Counted from the first letter of the stretch, positions 23,252 to 31,532 are shown. The stretch is 32,311 nucleotides of DNA from Chloroflexota bacterium (GCA_011523705.1 WTGC01000007.1:1-32311), one strand, 5' to 3'. The notes: generated by a model from the letters alone, not told the origin. A program made the numbers and translations.

Positions 23252-24520
23252 TCACAGCAAGGTGAGAGCGTACCGATAGACTTCCAGCGCCGCGTCTAGC
23301 TGTCCCTGCCGCATCAAGGCGTCGCCCAGGACGCGATGCACCGACGGGTTGTGACAGAAGCGGTCCTGGGCGATCAGTCCGCGCATGTCGCTGACAACCC
23401 AATCGAGGCCGGCGCTGGTGCGCAGAAGCGTCTCGTAATCGGCCAGGGCGGCGGGCAATTGATTCGCGTTCACCTTGCCGCGCGCTGAGTAAATCGCGGC
23501 CGCCAGGCCGGGCGGCGGCGGCTTTGCAGGCGCGACCTCCGGCGCCAAGGCGGGAATCGCCAGCGGTTGCGCATTTTGCTCGCCATCGGCTGCGATCGCG
23601 CGCAAGCGGCTGCTGTACCAGGCTTCCAGATCCACATGCTGTTCCTGCCAAATGAAGGCTTGCGTCAAAGCATCGGCGGCCGACAGTTCCTCTGTCGGCT
23701 CGGCGACAAGCGCATCGGCGTCGTTCTCCCCTAAGTCATCCGCCGGCGCCGCCTCGACGTTATCCGGCACAGGCGCCATCGACTGCGTGCTGTACTCTTC
23801 GCTCTCGCGGTCATCCATGCCCAATATCGATTCGAGCACGGTGGCGGATTTATCCGGGCGCTGCGTATACAGGCTCTCGTCTTCGAGGTCGTCAAGCGTC
23901 TCGTCGTCTTCGTAGGCGTCGTCAAAGTCGTCGCCGTCTGCGGCATCGGCCCGCGCTTCCTGTTTCCCCCCGGTCGGCTCATTATCGGTGGGGGTTGGGA
24001 GTCGCGGTCCGGCGCTCCGCCTGCTCAAGCTGTCCAGCCATTCCAGCGGATCTTCCTGGTCGCCCTGGGCGAGCAATGCGTTGAGGTTTTCGGGTGGTGG
24101 CTCCGGCGGGCGATAATCTGTGATTTCGGGCAAATCCTCTTCGGTTTCTGCGGCGCTGATTTCCGCCAGCCAAGCCATCGCCTCGGCGTCGAGCGGGCTT
24201 CGCTCTCCGTCGATAAAGCGGGCGAGGTCGACCGGCGTCTCCTCGTCCTCATCTTCGAAATTGTCGCCCACCGGCACATCGTCCGCGGCTATCGGCGCCG
24301 ACGCTGCCGGTCCCGCATTGGTGTCATCCAGCCAAGCCGTCCAACTGTCATCGGCCTCGTCAGCCGGGTTCTCCGGCTCGCCCCGCCCTTCCGCGTCGGC
24401 GCGGTCGTCAATGATCTCCGAAGCGGAAGCGCCCTGCATCTTCGTCAGCTCCTCCAGCCATTCGATCAGTTCTTCCTGCGACATGGAGTCGAAATCGGGC
24501 AGTTCGGGGTCTTCAAACAT
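23252..24520 (-). CDS. Acidic WL-motif protein with C-terminal TPRs (partner B)
   Basis: 422-aa, strongly acidic, mostly disordered protein of unknown function. Four Trp-Leu motifs in acidic context occur at Trp21 (IEWLEEL), Trp63 (TAWLDD), Trp117 (MAWLAE) and Trp161 (LEWLDSL). The C-terminal part (about 340-422: AAALADYETLL-like helix, then VHRVLGDALMRQGQLDAALEVYRYAL) forms about two TPR helices. ATG 24520 is chosen because the upstream extension starts at a GTG inside a family B repeat. It shares motif type with the 904-aa gene upstream, from which it is separated by a family A repeat, and its stop is 3 nt from mutY. The two may be halves of one ancestral gene. Confidence 0.75.
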   Translation of the reverse strand: MFEDPELPDFDSMSQEELIEWLEELTKMQGASASEIIDDRADAEGRGEPENPADEADDSWTAWLDDTNAGPAASAPIAADDVPVGDNFEDEDEETPVDLARFIDGERSPLDAEAMAWLAEISAAETEEDLPEITDYRPPEPPPENLNALLAQGDQEDPLEWLDSLSRRSAGPRLPTPTDNEPTGGKQEARADAADGDDFDDAYEDDETLDDLEDESLYTQRPDKSATVLESILGMDDRESEEYSTQSMAPVPDNVEAAPADDLGENDADALVAEPTEELSAADALTQAFIWQEQHVDLEAWYSSRLRAIAADGEQNAQPLAIPALAPEVAPAKPPPPGLAAAIYSARGKVNANQLPAALADYETLLRTSAGLDWVVSDMRGLIAQDRFCHNPSVHRVLGDALMRQGQLDAALEVYRYALTLL

Positions 24521-24781
24521 GTTCTCGGTAATTCCAAATTCGTTATGTTGGAATGCGATTTGCGATGGATGGCGCGGCGGGCGACTCACCGCGTCGCCCC
24601 TGTTTCCGTTGCGGGCGGTTCACCCCTCACCCCCCAGCCCTCTCTCCCACATGGGCTGCGCGCAGACACAGCAGTTCGAGAGGGGGAGCTACTCACAGGC
24701 AGACGCAAGGTATTCTGCGTGGTCGGCGGCTCTGTCGCGCGTGTTTCTACAGCGGCTTCTTGAATGTGAATTGGATGCAGA
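24521..24781. other. 261-bp gap filled by repeats between the two TPR genes
   Basis: Contains a family B hairpin (GGGCGAC 24579-24585 with GTCGCCC 24593-24599) and a long family A copy with tail (24605-24763). There is no coding potential beyond translated repeat. Confidence 0.6.
24605..24763 (+). repeat. Family A long repeat with conserved tail, copy 1
   Basis: CCCTCTCTCCC pairs with GAGAGGGGGAG across a longer interruption than in other copies. A tail then follows (about 24700-24763) containing GACGCAAGGTATTCTGCG and TGTCGCGCG. The tail aligns closely with 27704-27756 and, inverted, with 31533-31590. Confidence 0.75.
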
Positions 24782-27496
24782 TTATAGCGTCGTTTGGTCG
24801 CCAGCGCGATTGCGCTTTGGATCATCGTCATCGGCGTCATCCCCCGGCAGGCTGTCGTAATTGAGCCAGGCTGGGGGCGGCTCCGCTTCCCGCTTCGCGT
24901 CCGCGATCAAGTCATCGCCCAAGCCGATGTCGCTGAAATCGATGTCGGCGCCCGCGTCCCGCGTCTCATCAACCGCCTCTTCAAATTCGAAATCGGCGTC
25001 ATCGACGCCAAGCGCATCGTATTTGATATCGTCGGCGGCCTCATCCAGGGTGATGGCGATGGTCTTCTCGGTCGGCGATTCCAAATCGAAATAATCGTCC
25101 CAATCGAGGCTCGCGAGGCTCAAACGCTGCGTATCCTCATCCAGGCTGATTGCGTCCAGCTTATCCGTCGGCGTGTCAAAATTGAAGTAATCGTCAAAGG
25201 TGAGGTCTTCCAAGTCGAGCGCTTCAATGTCTTCGTCGAGGCTGAGGGCGGTCAAACCCGTTGCCAGCGCGGGATTCGCGCCCGCGCGTTCTTGCTCGCT
25301 CGTCAGCCAGGCCGGCTGATTGCTGAAGCGAAAATAGGGCGTCTCGGCATCTTCGTCCGGGTCGACCGCCTTCATCTGGCCCGTCTCTTCTTCGACCAGA
25401 TCGCTGACCCAGGCGAATTCCACCCCCTTCGATGACATTGGGCGGGCATACGCGTTCACATCGCCGGTCGCGGCATCGTTCTCGCGGTCCAGCCCCGGCA
25501 CGACCGCATTCAGCCAGCCCGGCGCGCTATCGAAGCCACCGGCTTCTTCCACGAAGTCGGCCAATTGATCGGGGTCATCCAAGCCCCAGGCGCGCGCCCG
25601 CTCCTCAGCGGAGGCATTCCGGCGATCGCTGGCGGCGGCCGCCGCTTCGTCTTCTGCCGAGACTGACAAGATGCCCAACTCATCGTCATTCAACTCGTTC
25701 GGGTCATCAAGCAGCCAATCGACATAAGGGTCATCGTCGTCGTCATCGCCCAGTTCAGCGCCCCAATCCTCGATCAGCTCGGCGTTGCGCTGGTTCGGGT
25801 CCTCACCGCTGGCGCTGAGCAGCGGCTCGCCTCCTCCCGCTTCATCATCGTCCAGCCAGGAATCGGCCGGCGGCGAATGCAGCAATTCGTCGTCGAGATC
25901 CAAAGAGCGCTCGCCGGATTCGTCGGCTGCCCCATTCGGCTCGACCGCAAGCCAATCTTCAATATCGCTCATGTGCAGCGGTTCAGTGTCGGAATCGAGG
26001 TTGAGCAAGTTTCGAAGGGGCTCGTCGCCATCGAAGAGGTCCAAGTCGCCGTCGCCGTCTTTGTCAATCGCTTCGCGCATCGCGGCCGACAGCCAGGGCG
26101 CGCCGCCATCGTCCTCGGTCCCGGCTTTCACCCATTCGCGTTCGAAATCATCGAGATACTCCAGCGATTCGTCATCGCCTTCAGGCGCCAGGCTGCCTCC
26201 CTGGATTTCAACCATCCAGTCGCCGTCTTCTTCCGAGGAGTCGAGCCGCTCCAACAAGTCGGCCAAGTCGTCATCCAACTCGGCGCGCTCATCGTTCGCT
26301 GCGGGCTCGGCTTGCTGGTCGTCGGCGGCGCTGGCATGAGCGACAAACTCGACCACGTCATTCTGGTCGTCGAAGATCGGCCAGTCGTCGTCCTCGACCG
26401 GGTCAGGCTTGGCGGATTCCAGGAAGCCTCGCTCTTCCATTGAGGTCAGCAGCGCTTCGGACTCGTCTTCCTCCATCTGCGCCTCGCGGACCGCGGCTAC
26501 CGGCTCGCCGATCACCAATTCGCTGAATAGCGCTTCAATCTGCTCGTCGGAGAGCAAATCGTCGAGCCCCTCGGTGACCGCTTCGTCTCGCGGCGCCGGC
26601 TCCTGGTCGTCAATGCCGAGCAGCGCGCCTAATCCGCCGCTGCTATCGTCGGCCTCGGCCGCTTTAGCGCGCGATTCGCCCAAGCTGTCCAGCCACGCGG
26701 GGTTGACAATTTCGCTCCCGCGCTGCGCAAGGGCGCTGTAATCGAGGCGCTCCAGCTTCAGCAGATCCTCCGGCGCTTCTTCGCCGGTGGCCATCAGATA
26801 CGCCAGATAGGGGTCGAGTTCGTTGATGCGCTCAAGGAAGGTCTGCGCGTCGGATGGGCGCTGCTCCGTGAGCCAGAGCTCGGTCATGATGCGATTGGCG
26901 TCGATGGCGTAAGGCAAGCGATCCAGAATGTCGAGCGCGGATTCGGCGGCGTCCATTCGTTGACCATCCAGCCAGAGCGCCCGCGCCCGCAAAAGCTGCA
27001 AGTCGACGCGCTGCGGGCTGCGTTCCAGCGCCGTCGCCAGCGTACCCAGCGCCTCGGTCAGCAGATTGCCGCGGATCTGCTGCTGCGCCAGGGCGGCGGC
27101 GGTCAGCTGCAGGCGATCGATTTCTTCATTGCGATGGGCGCGATAAAGCTCGCGGACGCGCCCGATCGCCTCTTGATCGCTCGGCTTCTGGTCCAGCGCG
27201 CGTTCGGCGTGCCAGATGGCGCGGTCATATTCGCCGAGGTTTTGGTATGCGCGCGCCAGTTGCGAATGCGCGTGAAAGTCCTGTGGCTGCGCCGCCAGCG
27301 CCCGGCGGAGCACGCTGCCGACTTCCTGCCAGCGCCCGCCCGCCGCCAACGCGTCGCCCAGCTGCTGATAAGCGCGCAGATTCTTGGGCTGGGACTTGAG
27401 GATATGGCGGGCATGCGCGATGACCTCATCATGGCGGCTCTCGCTCAGCAGGCTCTCAAGCTCGTTCTGATAGGCGCGCAAGCTAATCTCGGCCAT
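24782..27496 (-). CDS. Large acidic TPR protein with repeated WL motifs (partner A)
   Basis: 904-aa protein, no known function. Residues 1 to about 240 are TPRs (for example RAYQQLGDALAAGGRWQEV and HSQLARAYQNLGEYDRAI), a protein-docking scaffold. The rest is extremely acidic and probably disordered, with eight Trp-Leu motifs: Trp268, Trp468, Trp515, Trp547, Trp594, Trp661, Trp730 and Trp878 (such as NPAWLD, EDWLA, PPAWLN). An EF-hand-like loop DKDGDGDLDLFD is at 478-489. Two tandem repeats of about 33 residues around DDYFNFDTPTDK and DDYFDLESPTEK lie at 750-820. There is no signal peptide. ATG 27496 has AGGA about 8 nt upstream. First of a run leading to partner B and mutY. A scaffold or hub role is inferred. 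Confidence 0.8.
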   Translation of the reverse strand: MAEISLRAYQNELESLLSESRHDEVIAHARHILKSQPKNLRAYQQLGDALAAGGRWQEVGSVLRRALAAQPQDFHAHSQLARAYQNLGEYDRAIWHAERALDQKPSDQEAIGRVRELYRAHRNEEIDRLQLTAAALAQQQIRGNLLTEALGTLATALERSPQRVDLQLLRARALWLDGQRMDAAESALDILDRLPYAIDANRIMTELWLTEQRPSDAQTFLERINELDPYLAYLMATGEEAPEDLLKLERLDYSALAQRGSEIVNPAWLDSLGESRAKAAEADDSSGGLGALLGIDDQEPAPRDEAVTEGLDDLLSDEQIEALFSELVIGEPVAAVREAQMEEDESEALLTSMEERGFLESAKPDPVEDDDWPIFDDQNDVVEFVAHASAADDQQAEPAANDERAELDDDLADLLERLDSSEEDGDWMVEIQGGSLAPEGDDESLEYLDDFEREWVKAGTEDDGGAPWLSAAMREAIDKDGDGDLDLFDGDEPLRNLLNLDSDTEPLHMSDIEDWLAVEPNGAADESGERSLDLDDELLHSPPADSWLDDDEAGGGEPLLSASGEDPNQRNAELIEDWGAELGDDDDDDPYVDWLLDDPNELNDDELGILSVSAEDEAAAAASDRRNASAEERARAWGLDDPDQLADFVEEAGGFDSAPGWLNAVVPGLDRENDAATGDVNAYARPMSSKGVEFAWVSDLVEEETGQMKAVDPDEDAETPYFRFSNQPAWLTSEQERAGANPALATGLTALSLDEDIEALDLEDLTFDDYFNFDTPTDKLDAISLDEDTQRLSLASLDWDDYFDLESPTEKTIAITLDEAADDIKYDALGVDDADFEFEEAVDETRDAGADIDFSDIGLGDDLIADAKREAEPPPAWLNYDSLPGDDADDDDPKRNRAGDQTTL

Positions 27497-27564
27497 AGGG
27501 GTCCTGCTTGTTCCGCTTGGTAGGCAAATTTGCATTTAGTATAGCATGGTTGATTTGAGAGGGT

Positions 27565-27600
27565 GGGCGATCTTGCGCCGAAAGGCGCTGCTTGTCGCCC
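27565..27600. repeat. Family B-like hairpin upstream of the TPR gene
   Basis: GGGCGA (27565-27570) pairs with TCGCCC (27595-27600) with an inner GCGCC/GGCGC stem. It lies between the divergent ends at 27497 and 27751, followed by the GGCTTGTCCG motif. Confidence 0.5.
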
Positions 27601-27646
27601 AAATCAGGCTTGTCCGATACCGAGCAACGCTACTCCGCTTTTTCTA

Positions 27647-27756
27647 CCCCATCCCCCCAGCCCCCTTCCCCAGCGAGCTAGGGAAGGGGGAGCTAATCGT
27701 AGCGAGACGCAAGGTATTTTGCGGGGGCGGCGGCAATGTCGCGCGGCTGACTACAC
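27647..27756 (+). repeat. Family A long repeat with conserved tail, copy 2
   Basis: Perfect stem CCCCCTTCCC (27661-27670) / GGGAAGGGGG (27681-27690), then AGCTAATC and the conserved tail with GACGCAAGGTATTTTGCG and AATGTCGCGCG. The end of the tail overlaps the stop codon of the APH-type gene on the other strand. Confidence 0.8.
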
Positions 27757-28638
27757 ATAATCGCGCATCCCGTCTTCAAACTCGGCTTCATCGTCATCGC
27801 GCAGGGCGTAGAGCGCTTGAATCAGCGCGTAATTGCGGCAGTAAAAGCGCGCGCGCCGCAAGCCGGATCGCAGCGCCGGATAATGACGAAAGACCCGCTC
27901 GACAAAAGGCTCGCCATAGCTGGCGATCAGAGCGCCCAGGTCCTGCGCCGGATCGCCGGGTCCACAGAAGCCGAAGTCGATGACGCCGCTGATGCGCCCC
28001 TTATGAAAGAGGAAATTGCCGGTCCCGAAATCGCCATGTATGAGGCATTCGTCATAGCGCCAAATATCCGCGTCATTCAGCGCCAAATCGAAGTTTCGCG
28101 CGACCGCTTCACGAGCGTCGCTTCGCATCAGCGGAAAGAGCTTCTCGCGGAACACTTCGCCGATCCGCGTCCATTCAGCCAAGGCGCTCTCGTTTGACGG
28201 GGTCAAGCCGTGTTCTGCCGGCGGTATAGCGTGCAGCGCGCACAAGAACAGCGCCAGGTCCTTGGCGATGCCAGCAACCACGGCTTCGTCGTCTTTTAGC
28301 CGGTTGAATCGCTCCCGCATCAGCGGCTCGCCGGGCAGACGCGAGTAGCCCATGAAGAGCAGGTCGCCGCTTTCAGCTTCCGTCGCCTGAAAGCACGGCT
28401 GCGGAATCGGCAGGGGTAGCCGCCCCTGCAAGCGCGGCAGAATTACCAGTTCTCGCGCCAGGTCAGCGGCCGCCCCCGGGCTCTTGGGAAAGCGAAACAT
28501 CCACTTGGCATCAACAGCGAGCACAATGTTGAACTGCCCGGGCGCTTGGAGCCGTTCAGCGCGCTCGAAGGCGAAGTCGGGCAGATGTCTTTGAATCAAT
28601 TCCAGCAACAGACGCGTTTCTGTTTGCGCTTTGGTCAT
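27751..28638 (-). CDS. Aminoglycoside phosphotransferase (APH)-family kinase
   Basis: 295-aa protein of the APH/choline-kinase fold, which transfers phosphate from ATP to a small hydroxylated molecule. The catalytic loop is LIHGDFGTGNFLF with Asp203 and Asn208. The metal-binding segment is GVIDFGFCGPGDPAQDLG with Asp221. The N-lobe contains FNIVLAVDAKWMFRFPKS, in which Lys45 or Lys52 may bind ATP. ATG 28638 is preferred over an upstream TTG. It is divergent from surE (145 bp between starts). The stop codon lies within the tail of a family A repeat. Family membership alone does not imply antibiotic resistance; chromosomal homologues have many substrates. Confidence 0.85.
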   Translation of the reverse strand: MTKAQTETRLLLELIQRHLPDFAFERAERLQAPGQFNIVLAVDAKWMFRFPKSPGAAADLARELVILPRLQGRLPLPIPQPCFQATEAESGDLLFMGYSRLPGEPLMRERFNRLKDDEAVVAGIAKDLALFLCALHAIPPAEHGLTPSNESALAEWTRIGEVFREKLFPLMRSDAREAVARNFDLALNDADIWRYDECLIHGDFGTGNFLFHKGRISGVIDFGFCGPGDPAQDLGALIASYGEPFVERVFRHYPALRSGLRRARFYCRNYALIQALYALRDDDEAEFEDGMRDYV

Positions 28639-28783
28639 ACCATGATCCCATTCCAGTGAAGTGCCGCGCCAAGATTCAATCAAACTTTAACACACCGGTA
28701 ACGGCAGCACTTGCGGACTTCATCCTTTTGCCTTAGCCTGTAATCCAATGTCACAGGCGATGTAAAACTGCCAGGAATCCAGT

Positions 28784-29617
28784 ATGTCTCAATCTGACAA
28801 GCCCATCATCCTCTTCACCAATGATGATGGCATCGAGTCGCCCGGATTATGGGCGGCTGTCAAAGCATACCAGGGCGCCGGCCAGCTCCTGGTGGCGGCG
28901 CCGCGCGAGCAGCAATCGGGCATGGGGCGCAGCATGCCCCATTACAGCGAAGGGCGCATCTTCCCCTACGATGCGCCGATCGAATGCGAAGATTGCACCG
29001 CCTACGCGGTCGATGGCACGCCAGCGCAAGCGGTGCAGCACGCGGTGTTGGAATTGGCTGGCGAGGCGCCGGCTCTGCTGGTATCGGGCATCAACTACGG
29101 CGAAAACACCGGCAACGGCGTGACGATTTCGGGCACGGTCGGGGCGGCGCTGGAGGCGGCCAGCCTCGGCATCCCCGCCCTCGCCGTCAGCCAGCAAACG
29201 CCGACCGACCTGCATCGCAGCTACTCCAATTCGGTTGATTTCAGCGTAGCCGCCGATTTCGCCTTGCAGATGGGCAGCTGGCTGATGGATCACAGCGCCC
29301 TGCCTGATGATGTCGATGTCTTGAAGATCGATGTGCCCGCGGGCGCGCGAAAAGAAACCGAATGGCGTTTGACCCGCCTTTCGCGCCGGCGCGTGTATTG
29401 GCCCACCCGCCCCGAACGACTGGCGCTTCATGATGCGGGCAAGCTCGGCTATCAGTACAATAGCGACCCGACCGCCGCCGAGCCGGACAGCGATGTCTAC
29501 GCCCTGCTGAATGACGCCGTTATCTCGGTCACGCCGATCAGCCTGGACATGACCTCGCGCACCGATATGTTCCGCCTGAGCCAGATCATGCTGGGGCGGG
29601 AGGAGTATGGGCGGTAG
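28784..29617 (+). CDS. surE: 5'/3'-nucleotidase SurE
   Basis: 277-aa metal-dependent phosphatase that dephosphorylates nucleoside monophosphates in the cytoplasm, associated with stationary-phase survival. Metal ligands: Asp14 and Asp15 in ILFTNDDGIESPG, Ser45 (REQQSGMGRS) and Asn104 (VSGINYGENTG). The following SGTVGAALEAASLGIPALAVS is typical. AGGAA precedes the ATG by about 8 nt. The length is normal. The last 59 bp of the gene plus 25 bp beyond it are repeated near 30057-30140, on the far side of the small gene at 29871. The gene is divergent from the APH-type kinase. Confidence 0.95.
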   Translation: MSQSDKPIILFTNDDGIESPGLWAAVKAYQGAGQLLVAAPREQQSGMGRSMPHYSEGRIFPYDAPIECEDCTAYAVDGTPAQAVQHAVLELAGEAPALLVSGINYGENTGNGVTISGTVGAALEAASLGIPALAVSQQTPTDLHRSYSNSVDFSVAADFALQMGSWLMDHSALPDDVDVLKIDVPAGARKETEWRLTRLSRRRVYWPTRPERLALHDAGKLGYQYNSDPTAAEPDSDVYALLNDAVISVTPISLDMTSRTDMFRLSQIMLGREEYGR

Positions 29618-29642
29618 ATTCTAAAGCTGTATGTAGGGGCGA
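29559..29642 (+). repeat. Direct repeat, original copy (surE 3' end)
   Basis: Aligns without gaps to 30057-30140 at an offset of 498 bp with 6 mismatches in 84. It covers the last codons of surE, its stop codon and the start of a family B repeat. Confidence 0.9.
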
Positions 29643-29732
29643 CTGACGGGTTATGTCTACGCGCCCCGGTGAGTCGCCCGCTATTTTCCAACCCCTCCCC
29701 CGGCCCCTCCCCGAAGCATCAGGGAGGGGAGC
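29633..29732. repeat. Family B and family A hairpins downstream of surE
   Basis: GGGCGACT (29637-29644) pairs with AGTCGCCC (29672-29679). Next comes the family A hairpin CCCCTCCC (29704-29711) / GGGAGGGG (29722-29729). The gap 29618-29870 holds no other recognisable feature. Confidence 0.65.
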
Positions 29733-29870
29733 GCATAGCGCCGGATGTGGCGGTCACAAGTCCAACGTAGCATCCGTAGGAGTGAGACGGCGGCAAGCCC
29801 GCCCATTTGTGGTAGAGTCTGACGTGGTTTAGCTGTCAAATGACAAGAGGTCTCGGAGAGCGAAAAAGTA

Positions 29871-30053
29871 ATGCCGCATTCTGAAGCGACCCGCTCACAG
29901 TCTGATACGCCGGTTGGAAGCGTCGGTCGCTTGGCGCGCCTGGAGACGGACGTGGAGTGGGTGAAGCGCCTGCTCTGGTTCTTGATCGCGCTCGTCATTG
30001 GCATTTACCTCGATCTGCCGGCAGTGGCACAGGGCTTGCTGCCGCCGCAGTAG
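29871..30053 (+). CDS. Small XhlA-like single-pass membrane protein, 60 aa
   Basis: Polar N-terminus, then a short amphipathic segment GRLARLETDVEWVKR and one hydrophobic helix LLWFLIALVIGIYL (34-47). The order coil-then-helix recalls haemolysin XhlA-type proteins, which act with holins or in membrane permeabilisation, but the match is by layout only. The ribosome site is weak (GGAG 13 nt upstream). It lies between the two copies of the surE 3' end, as though inserted there. It could also be a signalling or anchor peptide. Confidence 0.5.
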   Translation: MPHSEATRSQSDTPVGSVGRLARLETDVEWVKRLLWFLIALVIGIYLDLPAVAQGLLPPQ

Positions 30054-30056
30054 AGA

Positions 30057-30140
30057 GCGCCGAAATCTTCCGCCTGAGCCAGATCATGCTGGGGCGGGAG
30101 GAGTATGGGCAATAGATTCTAAAGCTGTTTGTAGGGGCGA
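30057..30140 (+). repeat. Direct repeat, second copy of the surE 3' end
   Basis: Contains a near-exact copy of the final surE codons (reading FRLSQIMLGREEYG) and the sequence after them. No frame leads into it, so it is a fragment. Confidence 0.9.
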
Positions 30141-30155
30141 GTCGGTGACTCGCCC
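30131..30155. repeat. Family B hairpin, 9-bp perfect stem
   Basis: GGGCGAGTC (30135-30143) pairs with GACTCGCCC (30147-30155) over a 3-nt loop, between convergent genes ending at 30053 and 30170. It is well placed to block read-through from both sides. Confidence 0.7.
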
Positions 30156-30169
30156 GTTTATTCGGCATA

Positions 30170-31399
30170 TTAGCCTTCGGTGTCCGGCACGAACTCAATC
30201 GCGCCCAGGTCGCAGCGAGCGCCTTGCGGCCGCGGTGTGCCGATTTGGTCGGTAGGAAGGCTCTCAGCGCAATCGACTGCGTCGATGGCGGGGCTGCCGG
30301 GCTGCAGCGGGTAATATGAGCGGGAGCCGTCTACCGGTTCGACCAAGTCGCCGAGCATGGCGTCGCCCGCTAGCGGAGGATCGCAAGAGCCGTCTTCAAT
30401 GATGGTTTGAGAGATTACGCTGGAAAATCCAAAGCACAAGCTGTTTCGGGAATGACGGGCGATGATGCTCGCGTCAAGATGCGTCTTCGAGAGCGCATGA
30501 ATATAGATGCTGGAGCCGACATTATGCGCCAGTGTCACATGCCTCAGCGTGTTCACGGTATGCCTGTCCAAATACATGCCGTCGCCCTCGTAGGCGGCAT
30601 TGTGATGAATTGTGCTATTCTCGATGACCAGCTGTCCGCCCCACTGCGTGTCGGGGCCGGCATGGTAGATGCCGCCGCCCCATTTGGATGACCAATTGTC
30701 GGCGAATTCGCTATTCTCAACGGTGGCTATTTTATTCGGAAGAAGCCCCGCGATGTACACACCGGCGCCATTGGCGGCATTGTTTTTCTCGATGATGCTG
30801 TTGGAAATGCGCAGCGTGTAACTGTCATCGCAGCATGCCGAGAAGTATATCGCTCCTCCATTGCCTGCCGCGGTATTATTTCGCAGAACGCTATTTCTTA
30901 TGACAAGATTGCAGGGCCAGCAGTGAACCGCGCCACCAAAACCAAGAATGCTTGCGAAAGCGACATTGCCTTCCAACACGCTATTGCTGATAGTAATCGC
31001 TGCATTCCAAGCATAAATTGCTGAACCGGATCGACTTCTACCCTCTTTAATCGTCACATGATTCAGCGTTAATGCGCTTCTGCCTACGCTAAAGATGCGA
31101 TGGCTAAGGTCACCGCTGATGGTAAAGCCGTTGCCTTCGATCGAGATCTCAGTGTAGATGTGCGGCAGTTCGGCCGAAAGAATGACATCGTCCGTTAGAA
31201 ATATAACATCCGCGCCAACCCCAGCTGGGCAACCACCTTGCGGTAAGTCCGTGTTGGCGGCATCAATGGCATCGGCCAGTGAACAGGTCTCATTGACGGT
31301 GATGTCGGCCGCGCGGACTGTCGATACAGGCGACAACGCAAGCAACGCGAGTAAGGCAAGAAGATTGAACCATCTTGGAGCAGGACGGACGATATTCAT
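30170..31399 (-). CDS. Secreted parallel beta-helix protein, choice-of-anchor-Q type
   Basis: 409-aa exported protein. A signal peptide spans residues 1-30 (hydrophobic FNLLALLALLALSPVS, then Val-Arg-Ala). The mature part begins ITVNETCSLADAIDAANTD, the lead motif of many predicted surface beta-helix proteins. It then shows repeated rungs rich in Asn and Ile (ISNSVLEGN, IRNSVLRNNTAAGNGGAIY, ISNSIIEKNNAANGAGVYI, IENSTIHHN). The C-terminus, GSPAIDAVDCAESLPTDQIGTPRPQGARCDLGAIEF, is the choice-of-anchor-Q ending. Start 31399 places the signal peptide correctly; the ribosome site is weak. Likely surface-attached or polysaccharide-interacting; no catalytic residues identified. Six or more cysteines suggest disulfides. 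Confidence 0.85.
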   Translation of the reverse strand: MNIVRPAPRWFNLLALLALLALSPVSTVRAADITVNETCSLADAIDAANTDLPQGGCPAGVGADVIFLTDDVILSAELPHIYTEISIEGNGFTISGDLSHRIFSVGRSALTLNHVTIKEGRSRSGSAIYAWNAAITISNSVLEGNVAFASILGFGGAVHCWPCNLVIRNSVLRNNTAAGNGGAIYFSACCDDSYTLRISNSIIEKNNAANGAGVYIAGLLPNKIATVENSEFADNWSSKWGGGIYHAGPDTQWGGQLVIENSTIHHNAAYEGDGMYLDRHTVNTLRHVTLAHNVGSSIYIHALSKTHLDASIIARHSRNSLCFGFSSVISQTIIEDGSCDPPLAGDAMLGDLVEPVDGSRSYYPLQPGSPAIDAVDCAESLPTDQIGTPRPQGARCDLGAIEFVPDTEG

Positions 31400-31532
31400 A
31401 TTGAAACGTTCAAACCGTGAAGTAATAGAATTGAACAATTTCAGTCTAGCGCGCTCAAATGCCGCCGGGCAAGCAGCCTGCGCGCGCCGTATACAAAGCG
31501 TAGGCTGTATGTCACCCCCTCGTGACGAAAAC

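Noticed and set aside
25785..26339. Ser-rich plus-strand ORF
   Set aside because: Reverse of the Asp/Glu codons of the TPR protein; the serine runs arise from GAT/GAC on the other strand.
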